NCBI RefSeq assembly: GCF_902167145.1
Contig: NC_050098.1
Location: forward strand, 110,770,207-110,834,206
DNA: 64,000 bases
Reading direction: 5' to 3'
From: Zea mays
Taxonomy: Eukaryota > Streptophyta > Magnoliopsida > Poales > Poaceae
In this document: positions 33,865 through 45,529 of the stretch, piece by piece
How the letters are laid out: each line of letters starts with the position of its first letter
How positions within the stretch are numbered: the first letter of the stretch is position 1
The notes under the pieces: generated by a model
Databases searched by the model: none
What the model saw: only the letters and a program-made list of their open reading frames with translations
Told to the model about the DNA's origin: nothing
Position numbers and translations under genes: made by a program

Positions 33865-35374
33865 ATGCCGCCGAAGAAGATAACAACGCCAGAGGCTGCT
33901 CTGCAGCCACTGGACACAAACCAAGACACTCTCTCTCTCCGAGAGGCCAGAAGCCAAAAGAGGAAGGCTACGAGTCCAACACTTCAGGAGGAGGAGTTGG
34001 ACCAGGAGATCAGGGACCTAGAAATCATTCACCAGCAGGTGCAAAGGAAAAAGGAGAAGATGGCTCGGCTGGTCGACCTTCAGAAGAAGATCGACGAAGC
34101 TACTGAGGAAGTGCGTCATCTTACTCAAGATGATCACGACTGAAGGACCCAACACCGGGAGCTTCGTCAGGAGGGCTCATTCAACGAAGATGAATGGTAC
34201 GATGATTTTAATCATGGTACCTTTGCTTTTGATGATGCTTCTCCTCTGGTAGCAAAATTGCAGGCTATCCCATGGCCACAATCCTACAAGCCACCTTAGT
34301 TACCCATGTATGATGGGCATTCGGGCCCAAAGCAATTCTTGATGAGCTATGAGGCAACAATATCCTCATACAGAGGCAATGCAGCTGTCATGGCAAAGTC
34401 CTTCGTCATGGCAGTCCGAAATGTGGCCCAGACATGGTATTCTTCCCTTCGGCCAGGGACAATCACGTTGTGGGAGAAGCTCAAGGACATGCTGGTTACC
34501 AGTTTTCAAGGCTTTCAGACGAAGCCAGTCACAGCTCAGGCCTTGTTCCAGTGCACACAAGACCATGAGGAATACCTTTAGGCATATGTTCGAAGGTTCT
34601 TACGACTAAGAGCACAGGCGCCCACAGTGCCCAATGAAATTGTCATTGAGGCCATGATCAAGGGTCTTCGGCCAGGACCCACGGCTCAATACTTTGCCAG
34701 GAAACCTCCCCAAACTCTGGAGAAGTTGCTTCAGAAGATGGATGAGTATATCCGAGTGGACAATGACTTCCGACAAAGAAGGGAAGAAGCTTACAGATTT
34801 TCTGAGATGACTAGGGGCTTCGGAGGAACAATCCACCCTAGGCATGTCAGATCAATCCACAGCTCCAGTCAGAATGACGATAAAGGAAGCCAGCTTCAGA
34901 GGCCATAGCACACCTCACAGTCTTCGGGACAGCAACAAAGCTCCTTCAGGCCACCAGCTCCAAGGGGCAGAGGCGCCAGGGGCTTCGGAGGAAGATATGG
35001 GGATCAACCCAGGAAACTTTATTGCTTATTCTATGGTGAAGACAAGGGCCACACTACAAGAATGTGCCAAATAACTATTCTGAAACAAAAGGAGATTGCA
35101 GAAGCCGAAGCTCGAAAGAATCAACCGAAGCAGGTCTGCACACTGCTTCGTGCCACTCTCCTTACATACCGGAATACGTGGGCAATCAACCTGCAGCCTC
35201 CGTTGCTTCGGCAAGTCATTCACAGGCTTCTTGTCCTCAGCTTCCACTGCCACCACCACTGCAACCCACTTATTCCTGAAGCCAGCAGCCAGAAGGGCAT
35301 CAACACTCCCAGCAACAATGTGACTTCAGGGAGGAGTCCGAAGCTCGTACAGTCAATAGTACTGTACTAGAATC
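33865..35374 (+). pseudogene. Gag of element E
   Basis: The start ATG at 33865 gives MPPKKITTPEAAL. The first frame (to 34143) has a coiled coil (EEELDQEIRDLEIIHQQVQR) and ends at a TGA where D has an arginine. The next (34306-34581) carries MYDGHSGPKQFLMSYEA and AQTWYSSLRPGTITLWEKL, typical of PF03732 gag, and ends at TAG. Then 34627-34908 has PNEIVIEAMIKGL, and later frames have PPAPRGRGARGF and the zinc-finger-like YCLFYGEDKGHTTRMC. At least three stops and frame changes are present. Capsid formation and RNA packaging would be its job. Confidence 0.88.
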
Positions 35375-35529
35375 GAAGCACATATACTAAGCGATATCCT
35401 GCCTCTGAATGCTTTTGTGTTCTATGTCGATTTGCGTTTTAGTAAGGAACAAGTAATGTAAATTTAGTTTTAAATTCTTGTAATGATTTTGCTTCTATCA
35501 GAATGAAATAAATCTTCCTCACAGAATTT

Positions 35530-35960
35530 CGAAGCTCAAAAGTCGTTCCTAAAGGAATGCAGAGCTAAATTTGCCGAAGCTACTCAAAAGTCATTCTTAA
35601 GAGAGCGCAGTGTAAGTTTTAAGCTCAAAATTCGTTCCTAAGGGAATGCAGAGCCAAAATTGCCGTAGCTACAAAAGTCGTTCCTAATGGAGAGCAGCAT
35701 AAGTTTTCTGCTCAAAAGTCGTTCCAAAGGGAATGCAGAGCCAAATACTGCCGAAATATAAGGCGAAGAAGTTGAAAAGTTGTTCTTAATGGGATGCAGA
35801 ACTTATACCACCGAAATAGAAGGCGAAGAAGTTCCAAAGTTGTTCCTAAGGGGATGCAGAACTTACACCAAAAAATAAATGGTGAACACCGAAAAATAAA
35901 CAGTGAAGAAGCTCAAAAGTCGTTCCTAATGGGATGCAGAGTTTGTGTATTCCAGTGTGG
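35530..35960 (+). repeat. Tandem repeat tract of element E
   Basis: Six or so copies of GAAGCTCAAAAGTCGTTCC followed by TAAGGGAATGCAGAGC lie at 50-75 base spacing, alternating with GCCGAAATAGAAGGCGAAGAAG-like text broken into parts. The same motif lies in D, F and G. Confidence 0.82.
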
Positions 35961-36439
35961 GTGTGTGTCTTCGGCATGGGTGTGTGTCTTCAGCATTAGT
36001 ATCATTTTGCATCATTTCATCACATCATTTCGCATAGCATCACATCAAACAACATATCACATCAATGACACGAGAATCGAATACGGAATTGATCTTCGGC
36101 GAGTGCTTTGTAAAAATGAAAATGTGCTAAGGCACGAAGTAAGCTTCGGAAAATACAGCTTCATCAGCCTTGTCACAAAAGAAGGGATCCCTCTTTGCGA
36201 AGCATGGATATTTTTGCGAAGCATGGATCTTTTTCTTTACGAAGCATGAAAAGAAGGGAAGGTGTTTTTTTGCCGAAGGCTCAAAAACGGTATGTATGTA
36301 AAGTTTCATGCATCGCAAAGAAATGAATTACAATAATTTACATATTCAATTCAAAGCTACACACATCAAATATTACAATTTTGTTACAATAAAAGTACAA
36401 TGTCCATTCTAGTGTCTCATACATTGACCATCTCAAAAT

Positions 36440-39400
36440 GTTTTTACAATAAGTGCTATTCCTCTTTAAGGACTTTCTCTTCAACTTCGTGCAGTAATTT
36501 CTTAACAACTTCATCAACAATGGATTCCGCCATGTTTATAATGTCTAGTGCTTCCTTCATTTCTGGATCCGCTAGGGGATCAAACGGTTCCGGCGGCGGA
36601 GATAATTCAGCTGAAATAGGAAAAGTTAATCAGCCCGAAGCCACAAAAACAAACGCCGAAACTAAAAGCCAATAAGCAATACCTATACGTTTTTCGCGCT
36701 CTGCAGCTTCTTCAGCTCGCCTTGCTTCTGCTCGGGCGTCATGGGTATCCTTTTAACTTTTCTTTATAATTTCATGGGCCATCTCTCGGCCACCATTCAC
36801 CTAGACATCATTATAGAATTTTCCGCCCATCAGGGTTGCTTCAGCTGAAGGATCCTTCGTATCATCCATGGAGAAGGCAGCTTCGGTCTGGGACATGGTT
36901 TTAATATGGTTGCATCCCGCCTTCTCCAAGATGGATGAAATTCCCCGCGCACCGGAAAACGCGCAAACATCCTCGCGATCACTTCAAATTTCTTCGAAGG
37001 TCTCGGCCTCTCCGCTTATCCATTCAATAACGCCTTCGGGGTCGCCTCATATGAAGTTTTCTTTGGCAGAATAGGCACCCACTTTGGCGAAACTAGCTTT
37101 TATTTTCTTCACACAATCCAAGGATTTTTCAAAGCACCTTTCCTTGGATGTGCGAAGTTCATCAACATTTTTCTCTAAATGATTTTTCCAATATTCGCTG
37201 ATCTCTTGGTTAGCTTCTGCGAGTGCACATTTTTCCTTAGCTTCGGCCAGTTGCCTCCGAAGGTCTTCAATTTCAATCTTTTGGGCTTCGGCCTGAGCTT
37301 TAAAATTAGCTTCGTCTTTTTTCACTTTGTTAACCAGAGAAATTAAATTTTTTTATTTTTCAAGACCTTCGTTTCTCAATTCAATCACCTCTGAACGAAG
37401 GTTGTTCAGAGCCATTGTATAGCCTTAGTCTCCAATATTTTTCTGCGCCCTAAGGGCATTACTAAGAATCAAGCCCTGCAAGAGGAGGAAAGAATTGAGT
37501 ATGACAAATGAAATATCTCATTTTCAAATTCAAAGGTATTTTTTATATACCTTTATGCTATTGTATGCTAGGCTGTCAGCAAGTTCATCCTCCGATAAAA
37601 TTGAAAGGCCGTCTTCCAGCTTTGGGAATCCGATGCTTTTACCTATCTCCCGATAAACGAATATTTCTTTGTTATCCGGGAGACGGTACAAAAAATCTTC
37701 TTTGTCACTACCATTGAACACTAATGCCCCCTTTGGATATTTCAATTTTTGGGCATAGTGTCGTGCTTCTAACATTTCTTCTTGGGATAGTTCTTTTCCT
37801 GAAGCATGACGAATAATGTAGTCAATACTCTTGTTCGAAGCATTGGGAGCAAGAGCTTTGATTTTTTAGATGCAATCAGCTCTGTCGTTTTTTCCTTAGG
37901 GTCAGCAGGCTCCATCTCGGTGGGCACTGAAGGCCCAACTTTGGCTTCAGTTTGAGTTTGCACAGCTTCAGTTTCTGCTTGCCTATTTTTGGCTTCGGCC
38001 TGCGTTTTTGGAGTTTCAATAACTTTCTTTATAGCAGGAGGGCTTAAAACCTTCATAGTTTCAGCACAGCATCCAGCACGTTGGCCATTCTCCTCTTCTT
38101 GGGAGTTGCAGCAGAAGCCTTTTGCACCTTCGGCAGTGTTGCCTCTATCGGAGGGCTCAGAATTTTTGCAACTTGCATTATTTTTTCAGCCTTTGATTCT
38201 TTAGCCTTATCAACATTATCTTTGACTAGCTCGGCTATGGATACCTTCGGCATTATGGGCGCCTCTTTAGTGCTCTGTGCAATCGGAGTAGTTTCTGTTG
38301 CTTCGGCTGCTGAGGAGGACCCTGCACCGAATTCGGGCATTACGATCGGCTCAATATAACATGGCCGGTGGATCAGAACCTTCACCTTTTTTCTCTTCGG
38401 TGCAGGCTCAGCTGGGATGACCAAAGTAGCAATCTTCCTCTTTTTCTGTTGCCCTCGCAGCGGGTAGCGATAATCGGGGTATACGAAGTCGATCGCATCA
38501 AAAACCCTGTTCAGTCTTTTCTTCCCCCGACGTCCAAAGGCTGCGGACAGAGCGTTATCTTCAGTCTTGGAGTAAGCTCCAAGCAGCTCCTCGCTCGTAA
38601 CTTCAATACAGTTCAGCCAATCGTTGTTTGGTTCATCAAACTTCTCCCTAAATCTGAATGTATATTTCAGTCGGATCAGACCACCATCACTAGAATTAGT
38701 GGTGGTCTCCTTCGGCATTTCCCAGTTTTCCACGAGCGGCCATACCCTGAAGGCTATATGTTCTTGAATTAAATCTCTTGTGCCGATGAAGGAGCAAACA
38801 GTGCTGAAAGCCCTCTGACACGCTTCGACAGTGTCATCAATTTCCACCTTCGGCCTTCGGAGGCCGAAGCGGGACCAGATGGGGCGCATGATGATTTCTT
38901 TAATGTCTTCCCTTGACTTTAAATCATTCTTGACATAAAACCACTCTTCCATCCAGGCTCCGGGCCATCTCTTCCGAAACGTTGGCACCGGGTGGCTTGC
39001 GTTGGGGCGAGCAATAAATCCATAACAGCCAAAGTTGTTGTGGTACTGTTCTTTGCTAATAGCCTTCGTCTTGTATAAGAGCTCGTGCATACTACAGAAG
39101 CACTTTGCGCTTGGCTCTAGCCCCTGACTCCTTACAGCCCAGTCAAAAATCCCCAACGTCATTATAGCTTCTGGGTGATCTGATGAAGGAAGATCTGGTA
39201 GATCTTCAGAATTTCAATTACAAACTTGTTCAAAGGAAACCGAAGTCCAGCCTTAAAAAAGCTTCGATAAATAACAACTTTGTCTTCCTCAGGAGCAGGG
39301 ACCTTGTTGTCTCCGCCAGCCCTCATGATAGACATATCCTGAAAGTACCTTCCTCTCATGTTCTCAAGATCACTTTGTTTAATGGTTGATTTTCCGAAGA

Positions 39401-39644
39401 CAGCATGGCTTGGTCGCTAGGGCCGATCTTCAGAATATTCACCCCCACTTTCCACATCATAACTATCGCTGTCACTAGTATCTTCAGATAAACCTTCCAG
39501 TATCTCTTTAGTAATTTTCTCTGTGTTTGTCTTTGCCATCGACTCAATAAATCCAGCAATATAAAGATCCACAACCTTCTTCTCCACAAACAACTTCGTC
39601 TTTTCAGTTAGCTTCTCCTTCTCAGTCAATTTTTCCCCAGACAT
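36440..39644 (-). pseudogene. Large antisense ORF of element E
   Basis: It runs opposite to gag, from an ATG at 39644 (SGEKLTEKEKLTEKTK) to a stop near 36463. The main block (38053-39162, 369 residues) has GIFDWAVRSQGLEP, CSMHELLYKTKAISKEQY and RKRWPGAWMEEWFYVKND; upstream is FKAGLRFPLNKFVIEIL. This resembles the PF04195 'putative gypsy type transposon' domain by memory. A lysine- and alanine-rich linker follows, then a coiled-coil tail. GT-AG gaps at 37476-37550 (75 bases) and 36611-36682 (72 bases) keep homologous exons joined. A TAG near 39417 and later frame changes break it. Function is unknown. Confidence 0.82.
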
Positions 39645-39941
39645 GGTAAAGACGCGTCTTTTAACCGAAGCTCAAAAAGCTTGAAAATCTAGCGAGCGCT
39701 AGTGAGCAAGAGCTAAAAGTTTGAGAAAATAATGCAAATGGTAGAAATAGTGTATCAAATACAACCGGTGTGAGTTCATATTTATACGCCTAGCACGCTG
39801 CAATTTGGAGAGCCCCATCTGTCATTGATTGTTGCTATTCTAGCAACGGGAAGGTGTTTTTTCAGACCTTCGGCTTAAGGCCTTCGTTCACATCACAGTC
39901 TGAATTCGTTATTATAACAAATTAATACTGCGAGGGACTAC

Positions 39942-40611
39942 TATTAGGGGCCTTCATCTTCCGAAGGTCCTAAAAACATGATTAACAATGTTTCGCAAAG
40001 CATAATATATGTACAGGAACCTTCAGACTCGGGATGAAGTTGTACACAATATGGAAAGCAGGGTCAGAACGAAGGTTGAACCAGCGCTGAAGCTGTGCGC
40101 AAGGAAGCTTCGGCTCAATAGCAGAAAAAGGAACCGACTTAAGGAGGAAAAGGCTATTTAGTCCTCGACAAATTGTTCTTAAGTCAATACTGAGTATGAA
40201 GGGCATGAATGTAATTTTACATAGGCTGCGTCCTGTGCCTATAAATAGATGAACAGTACCCCCGTACTGTTCGCGCTGACTGATACTCACTCGTGTGTCA
40301 CGCTTGTACTTCTGTCTTCTGTCAAGTCGAAGGTACAAATGTAATTCAATATTATTCTTATTTAACCATGATTACATAATAAGGACGTGTAAATAATGTT
40401 ATATGGTTATTCATGTTATTCTCTCATGTTTCATATGCTTCTCCTTTCATCAATGTAAACTGTGATCATGAAGGTATGTCCTTGATAACCTTCGTCCGAA
40501 GATCGTTATATCCTAAGGGAAATAATGCTTCGAAGGACGAAGGGCATTAACCATTAACTTTCTTCTATGTTGTCTTGTTCTTAATTCATATGTGAGAACA
40601 AGTCCTCAACA
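39942..40611 (+). repeat. 3' LTR of element E (670 bp)
   Basis: TATTAGGGGCC at the start is a changed form of TGTTGGGGGCC. It ends CTCAACA. TATAAATA is at 40240-40247. Confidence 0.9.
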
Positions 40612-41148
40612 CTTCCTTAGTTCCTCGAAGCCCTTTCCTTGCTATCTTCACCCTATCAAGCCATTCTTAAGTCACATCATATTGAGCATCCATTGAGAGA
40701 ATCATTTCTTCGATATTGTGAACCTTGCTTGAATGTCATCTAGATATAAATGCTAAGATCAATCAAGCTCTAGTTTGATTCTCATAGAACCATATATGGA
40801 CTAATAGTAATATGGTCAAGCCAATTCACGATTCCTCATATCTTATTCACTTTGGCTTGACCAATCCTCTTAATCACTTCAACCTCTATTCTGATCATAT
40901 TTATGCATAGTGATTTCTCAGGTCTTGTCCATATATTCAAACCAATATAGAGACCATATTATATCCATTTGCATTGTCTCACTGGTTATTTAATCTTGTG
41001 TTGAATCTTTGTTCACTGATCATTATACACTATTCAATTATGTTCATCATACTGAATTTCCTGTGCAACACTTAGCAAACTTGTTAGGCCTTTAAATGTG
41101 TTGTTATCCAAATCACCAAAACTCACAAAAGGGATGAATGCACTTTCA
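40612..41148 (-). repeat. 3' LTR of copia C, part 2
   Basis: It continues from 33130 across element E, starting CTTCCTTAGTTCC and ending GCACTTTCA. It matches 50207-50739 of the right LTR closely. The polypurine tract (reverse of ATCTCCCCCTTTTT) follows. Confidence 0.88.
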
Positions 41149-42355
41149 ATCTCCCCCTTTTTGGTGATTGATGACAACACATTTAAAGCTTACATAAGAT
41201 TTGATAAATAAGATTTTGAATCCTATGATATAGTTTCCTCCCTCCTGAATATGTGCATTTCAGCAAAATATCATTTTTGGCCTCAAATACCAAAAGCACA
41301 TATTTGAGTCAAAGTATGGATACAACATATATCATACTATTCATGGGGTGCACTGTGTCATAAAATAAACGTGATGCTCATGACATATTATGCACTCATC
41401 AATTTCCTACATCTTATGTTTTACTTATGATTCTCCCCCTTCTGTCAATTATTTCTCCCCCTTTTCAAAAGTCTTCTTACACTTACATAAGACTTAAAGG
41501 TAAGCTTTAATGCACAATTTCTCCCCCTTTGTCATACATCTCCAGAAAAGATACAAAGAATATAAAGGGTAGAAATTATGATTAAGCAAGATTTGAACAT
41601 ACTATCATGAAAAGGGTCCTTACATGGCACAAAGGTAATGAAGAAGTGACATGAAGTGGTGTAACTTTACATTTTACCTTTTCAAAGGGGTTCTAGGCTT
41701 ATGTTGGATTTAGAATTCATTTGCAAGCTCTTTTTGGCATAATTGTGACATAGGTCCAAGATATCAAATGAAGATAGTCATACTAAATCGAAGGTGAATC
41801 TTGATACGTGGAGTCTAGATGTCATCTAGCATTTTCTTATCACAACAAGAGACAATATGAAAATAGCACAAGTATGGATTGTACAACTAGTGATCATGTA
41901 TGAAAAACACCAATAAAAAACACTAATTAATATAATTTGATAGATAATCAAATCACTAATTGCATATTATACTATGTTCTCCTCGAGCTTTAGTGCAGAC
42001 ATATGTATAATTTCAATTGATACCTTTTGAGAGTACTTATTTTCAATTTAAAGTACCATTTACATAAAATGAGTATCAATTGAAGATAATCATGCAACAT
42101 AAGAAACATGTGCACTATTTAATCAATTAAGTTCTAGACAGGAGAATTTATAAGCTATGCTAATTTAGATATTTGCAATCCAAAAGGATGTGATACATAT
42201 TTACCAATTTTAGATGACGTTGGAGTAGCATATACAAGAGAAACTCATTCTCTTATGAAATGTATAAAAGATACATTTATAGGAGCAAATAATCTTTGAT
42301 ACCCATCAAAATTTGCAGTGGAAGCAATTGTCTTTGCCCGAAAATTCCTTTCTAA

Positions 42356-42402
42356 TTTGAGACTACACACATAATAGACTTGGAAATGAAGTTAGTCTCA
42401 AA
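42356..42402 (-). other. Hairpin module, copia C copy 1
   Basis: TTTGAGACTA (42356-42365) pairs perfectly with TAGTCTCAAA (42393-42402). A TTCTCCCCCT tract follows at 42421 on the plus strand. Confidence 0.7.
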
Positions 42403-43090
42403 GATTCAAATTATAGACCATTCTCCCCCTAAATGTATCCATAAAAGTGAGGAATACTTGTTTAGCTTATGCACTTGGACTTGTGAGGCCAAAGGATTAA
42501 GTTCTACAATTTAAACCTTGGTACAAATAAAGTATGAAAATGTGAAATTGTACCAACTGAAGGAATTTCTCATGATCAAATGTATACTAATAGACACTAT
42601 ATGCAACATTTTAAACTAAGATTTTTGAGAAGATAGCATGTTTGACTCATACCTCACTAAGATGACTTAAGACTAACTCATGACATCACCACAAGAGGTA
42701 TCAATCAAATATCTAGAGATTCTTTAATCGTCACCACAATTGTAACCTTGTGGTGTGACTAAAGATATTGTATACACATGCACACACTAGCATGTAAGAG
42801 CCTAGATACACAAATGCAATACAACAGTTCATGGAGTGACACACCTTTGTTCTACTCCACATTGTCTCTACCATAATCATCATTTTTCAACTTAGTGCTT
42901 TGACGGACTTGAGACTTCTTTACACAAAGAATAATAATTTTCATTTATGCCCATCAGTCTTCATCATGACTTGGATTGAGTCAATTTAGCATACCAAAGA
43001 GAAACTTATCCTCTTCACAGAACTACATAAATTCATCGACCATTTTCATGGAACCACTGATCCTCATTTGATGTTCTCCTTTCTCCAAGG

Positions 43091-43146
43091 TGTGAGACTA
43101 CACAACATGAACTTAAAAGAAATCATTAGTCTCACAAGATATAGGC
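43091..43146 (-). other. Hairpin module, copia C copy 2
   Basis: TGTGAGACTA (43091-43100) pairs perfectly with TAGTCTCACA (43137-43146). Compared with copy 1 both arms changed together (T to G on one side, A to C on the other). A weakened CTCTCCCTC tract follows near 43154. Confidence 0.68.
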
Positions 43147-43479
43147 TAAACTCTCCCTCAATTGGTGCATGCAAGAGTACACAAAGTACACTTATGCCCA
43201 ATAACAATATGAGGTTAAAGAAGATGTTTACACTATATCTTGGTTGAACATAACATGCTTTACATAGATGATGAAAATTAAACCAATTGAAAGTATATCA
43301 ATTGAAATCCTAAATGGTAAAGCATGCTAATATGAACATCAAACCTCATAATGAAAGATATTATATGATTATGTCACTACTTCTTCATTATTTGGTTTTT
43401 GGGATAGTTCAACTTCCTGCTTGATTCACTACGATCTTGAACTTCATTCATCTTTGCTTGGTTCGATCATACTTGATAT

Positions 43480-44560
43480 GAGACCCATTGAAACTCAATG
43501 ATTGAAAGAACCAAGACTCTTATATTTGTAGATTTTGAATCCATCTTCATAGCACTTGGAAGGACCGTGTTGAAACACTTAGAAAAGAGAGCATTAAAAA
43601 CACAAGGGAGGGTTTCACAAATGATGATCCTTATATGTGGATGGCAAATGAATCATCATTATTGAAACCCAAAAGGATAGACTAAATTCCTTTAAATTAG
43701 TGCACACATATAGTTGATGTCAAAGTTATATGCACTATTGAACATTTTATATTGCGAGGAATTTAACCTATACTATGGTACATCCCACTAAGGATAGAAT
43801 ACTAAAACAACTGAAGGAGAGGAAGTTTTCATACCTTGGCCTCTTATCAACTTCATCTTACTTAGTTGAATAGTATCCTTAAGCTTGTGATTTATCCAAT
43901 TTAAAACAAGCACCATCTCTTAACATAGATTTTCTATGGATAAACTCAACACAAGAGATGACATTAGCAGCACAAGCACTAGTTTCTTATTTAGCAACTC
44001 TTTATATGTGCAAGGCAAGCGTGTTGCTAAAATAAAGAAACCTCATAATATGGACTAAATTTCCCTTGAGACCTTATGCACAATATATTTTGAATGACAT
44101 GGATAATATGCATGGTTGTTCAATGAAGTCTAAAGGGCTGACTTAATCCATATTATGGTGAGTGTCTAATATAGAAGAATCAAATCCAAATTAACTAGAT
44201 AGAGAATACGTCACATAGTTTTAGATTGTTGACCATATGATAATATTCATTCATCTTCCAATTGGACCTTTATTTCATAATCAATAACTGATGTATATCC
44301 TGAAGTGCTTCTTTTTCCTTAATGGCTATACAAGTCACAAAAGAGATAAGATTTGAAAATAATATGCACTTGAGGTTCAGTTGTTACCACCCTTGATACT
44401 ATCTCCAAATATGATTTATACATTCATTATCGAGCACCCAACTTGATCCATTGAAGAAGTGATCCTGCAAAACAAGTTTAAGCTTCATATCTTGGTACCC
44501 AATTTGAATTGGGTCCTTTGAGATTAGTAGTAAGAGCCTTGAGTACCCACACAATCCTTA
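43480..44560 (-). repeat. Diverged internal duplication, copy 1
   Basis: Segments match 45530-47060 in order: 43600-43700 with 45640-45740, 43970-44110 with 46050-46150, 44320-44400 with 46660-46745, and a gag end at 44478-44556 (minus strand VWVLKALTTNLKGP then NWVPRYEA) with the gag end at 46988-47060. Offsets grow from about 2.04 to 2.5 kb, so indels have built up since the duplication. Confidence 0.6.
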
Positions 44561-45529
44561 TTGTGGCCTTTCTCTTTGTGTAAGCACCCACATATACTTG
44601 ACAACCATCCTACATGGTTTCAAGTCAATATTTAATCACATAGATAAAAGCTAGAGTTAAGAATAGGAGCCTTTTCTCCTTTTGTTATATGATTTTTTTT
44701 CAAATTGCTCTTCAAGCAACCTATCTTGATCCTGTTATGAGCTTGGATTGGTTGCTGCGAAGTGCCCTTCTTCCATGATTGTTTCTTAGGGGCTTATACT
44801 TGGCGTTACCTTTTCTTGATACATCATTGTTTGAAGGTCGTCTTCTTGATGATGTACCTAGCTTGACCTTGGGTGCATCTAGCTTATTAAGGTTAGTCGC
44901 ACAAGCATTCATATCATATCTTAACAAATGAGGACAAGTTATGCATGGAATTTACAACTTAGTGATCCAATTCAGTGTGAAGCATATGGATACCGATATA
45001 AGTAGATTTCTAAGATATCAATTTGTAGGTTTCCAAAATTTAGAGTGTGGATCACTAATTTCACCTTTTATAGTTTAAAAAACATATCCATGTTAATGTA
45101 TACGCATATGATGAATATCAACTGAAAGAAAGGATTCATATGCACTTTTATTTTTAATGGTTAGAGAATTTAAACTGCATCAAGAGTAGCTATTTAGAAA
45201 ACGAAGGTTACAATCCATATGAATGAGATGCAAATTACCATTATGGATTGTCTTAGTATAGCTTACTCAAGAGAAACTTATTCTCTACGACACAAGATAT
45301 ATATAATTTGCTCCCAATAGATATGTGCATCAAGTATTTTAATGACTTGCCAAATGCACTTTCAATTCAGTTAAGATTCTCAAGGGGAGTACATTACATA
45401 TATTGGTCAAGGCATGACAAATTTGCAATGAATCAACTAATGCCTAAGAATACTTACCACCATATAGAACGTACCATTTGTTACATCGATTGAAAGGTCT
45501 TACTATATGAGATGGTGTCATCTAAGTAT

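Larger units (their letters stand above)
33131..40611 (+). mobile_element. Tat-type gypsy E, gag-only
   Basis: This 7.5 kb plus-strand element has LTRs at 33131-33804 and 39942-40611, a primer site, a broken gag, a repeat tract and a large antisense ORF, but no pol. The left flank is CTTCG (33126-33130) and the right flank CTTC. The uninterrupted right LTR of copia C has the empty site CACCTTCGCTTAGTTCC at 50199-50215, which proves the boundaries. LTRs are similar but not identical; the right one begins TATTAGGGG where the left begins TGTTGGGGG. Confidence 0.92.

Noticed and set aside
38053..39162. Antisense 369-residue frame as a host gene or DNA transposase
   Set aside because: It lies within the LTR bounds of E, and shorter homologous antisense parts occur in D, F and G. 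It belongs to the element.
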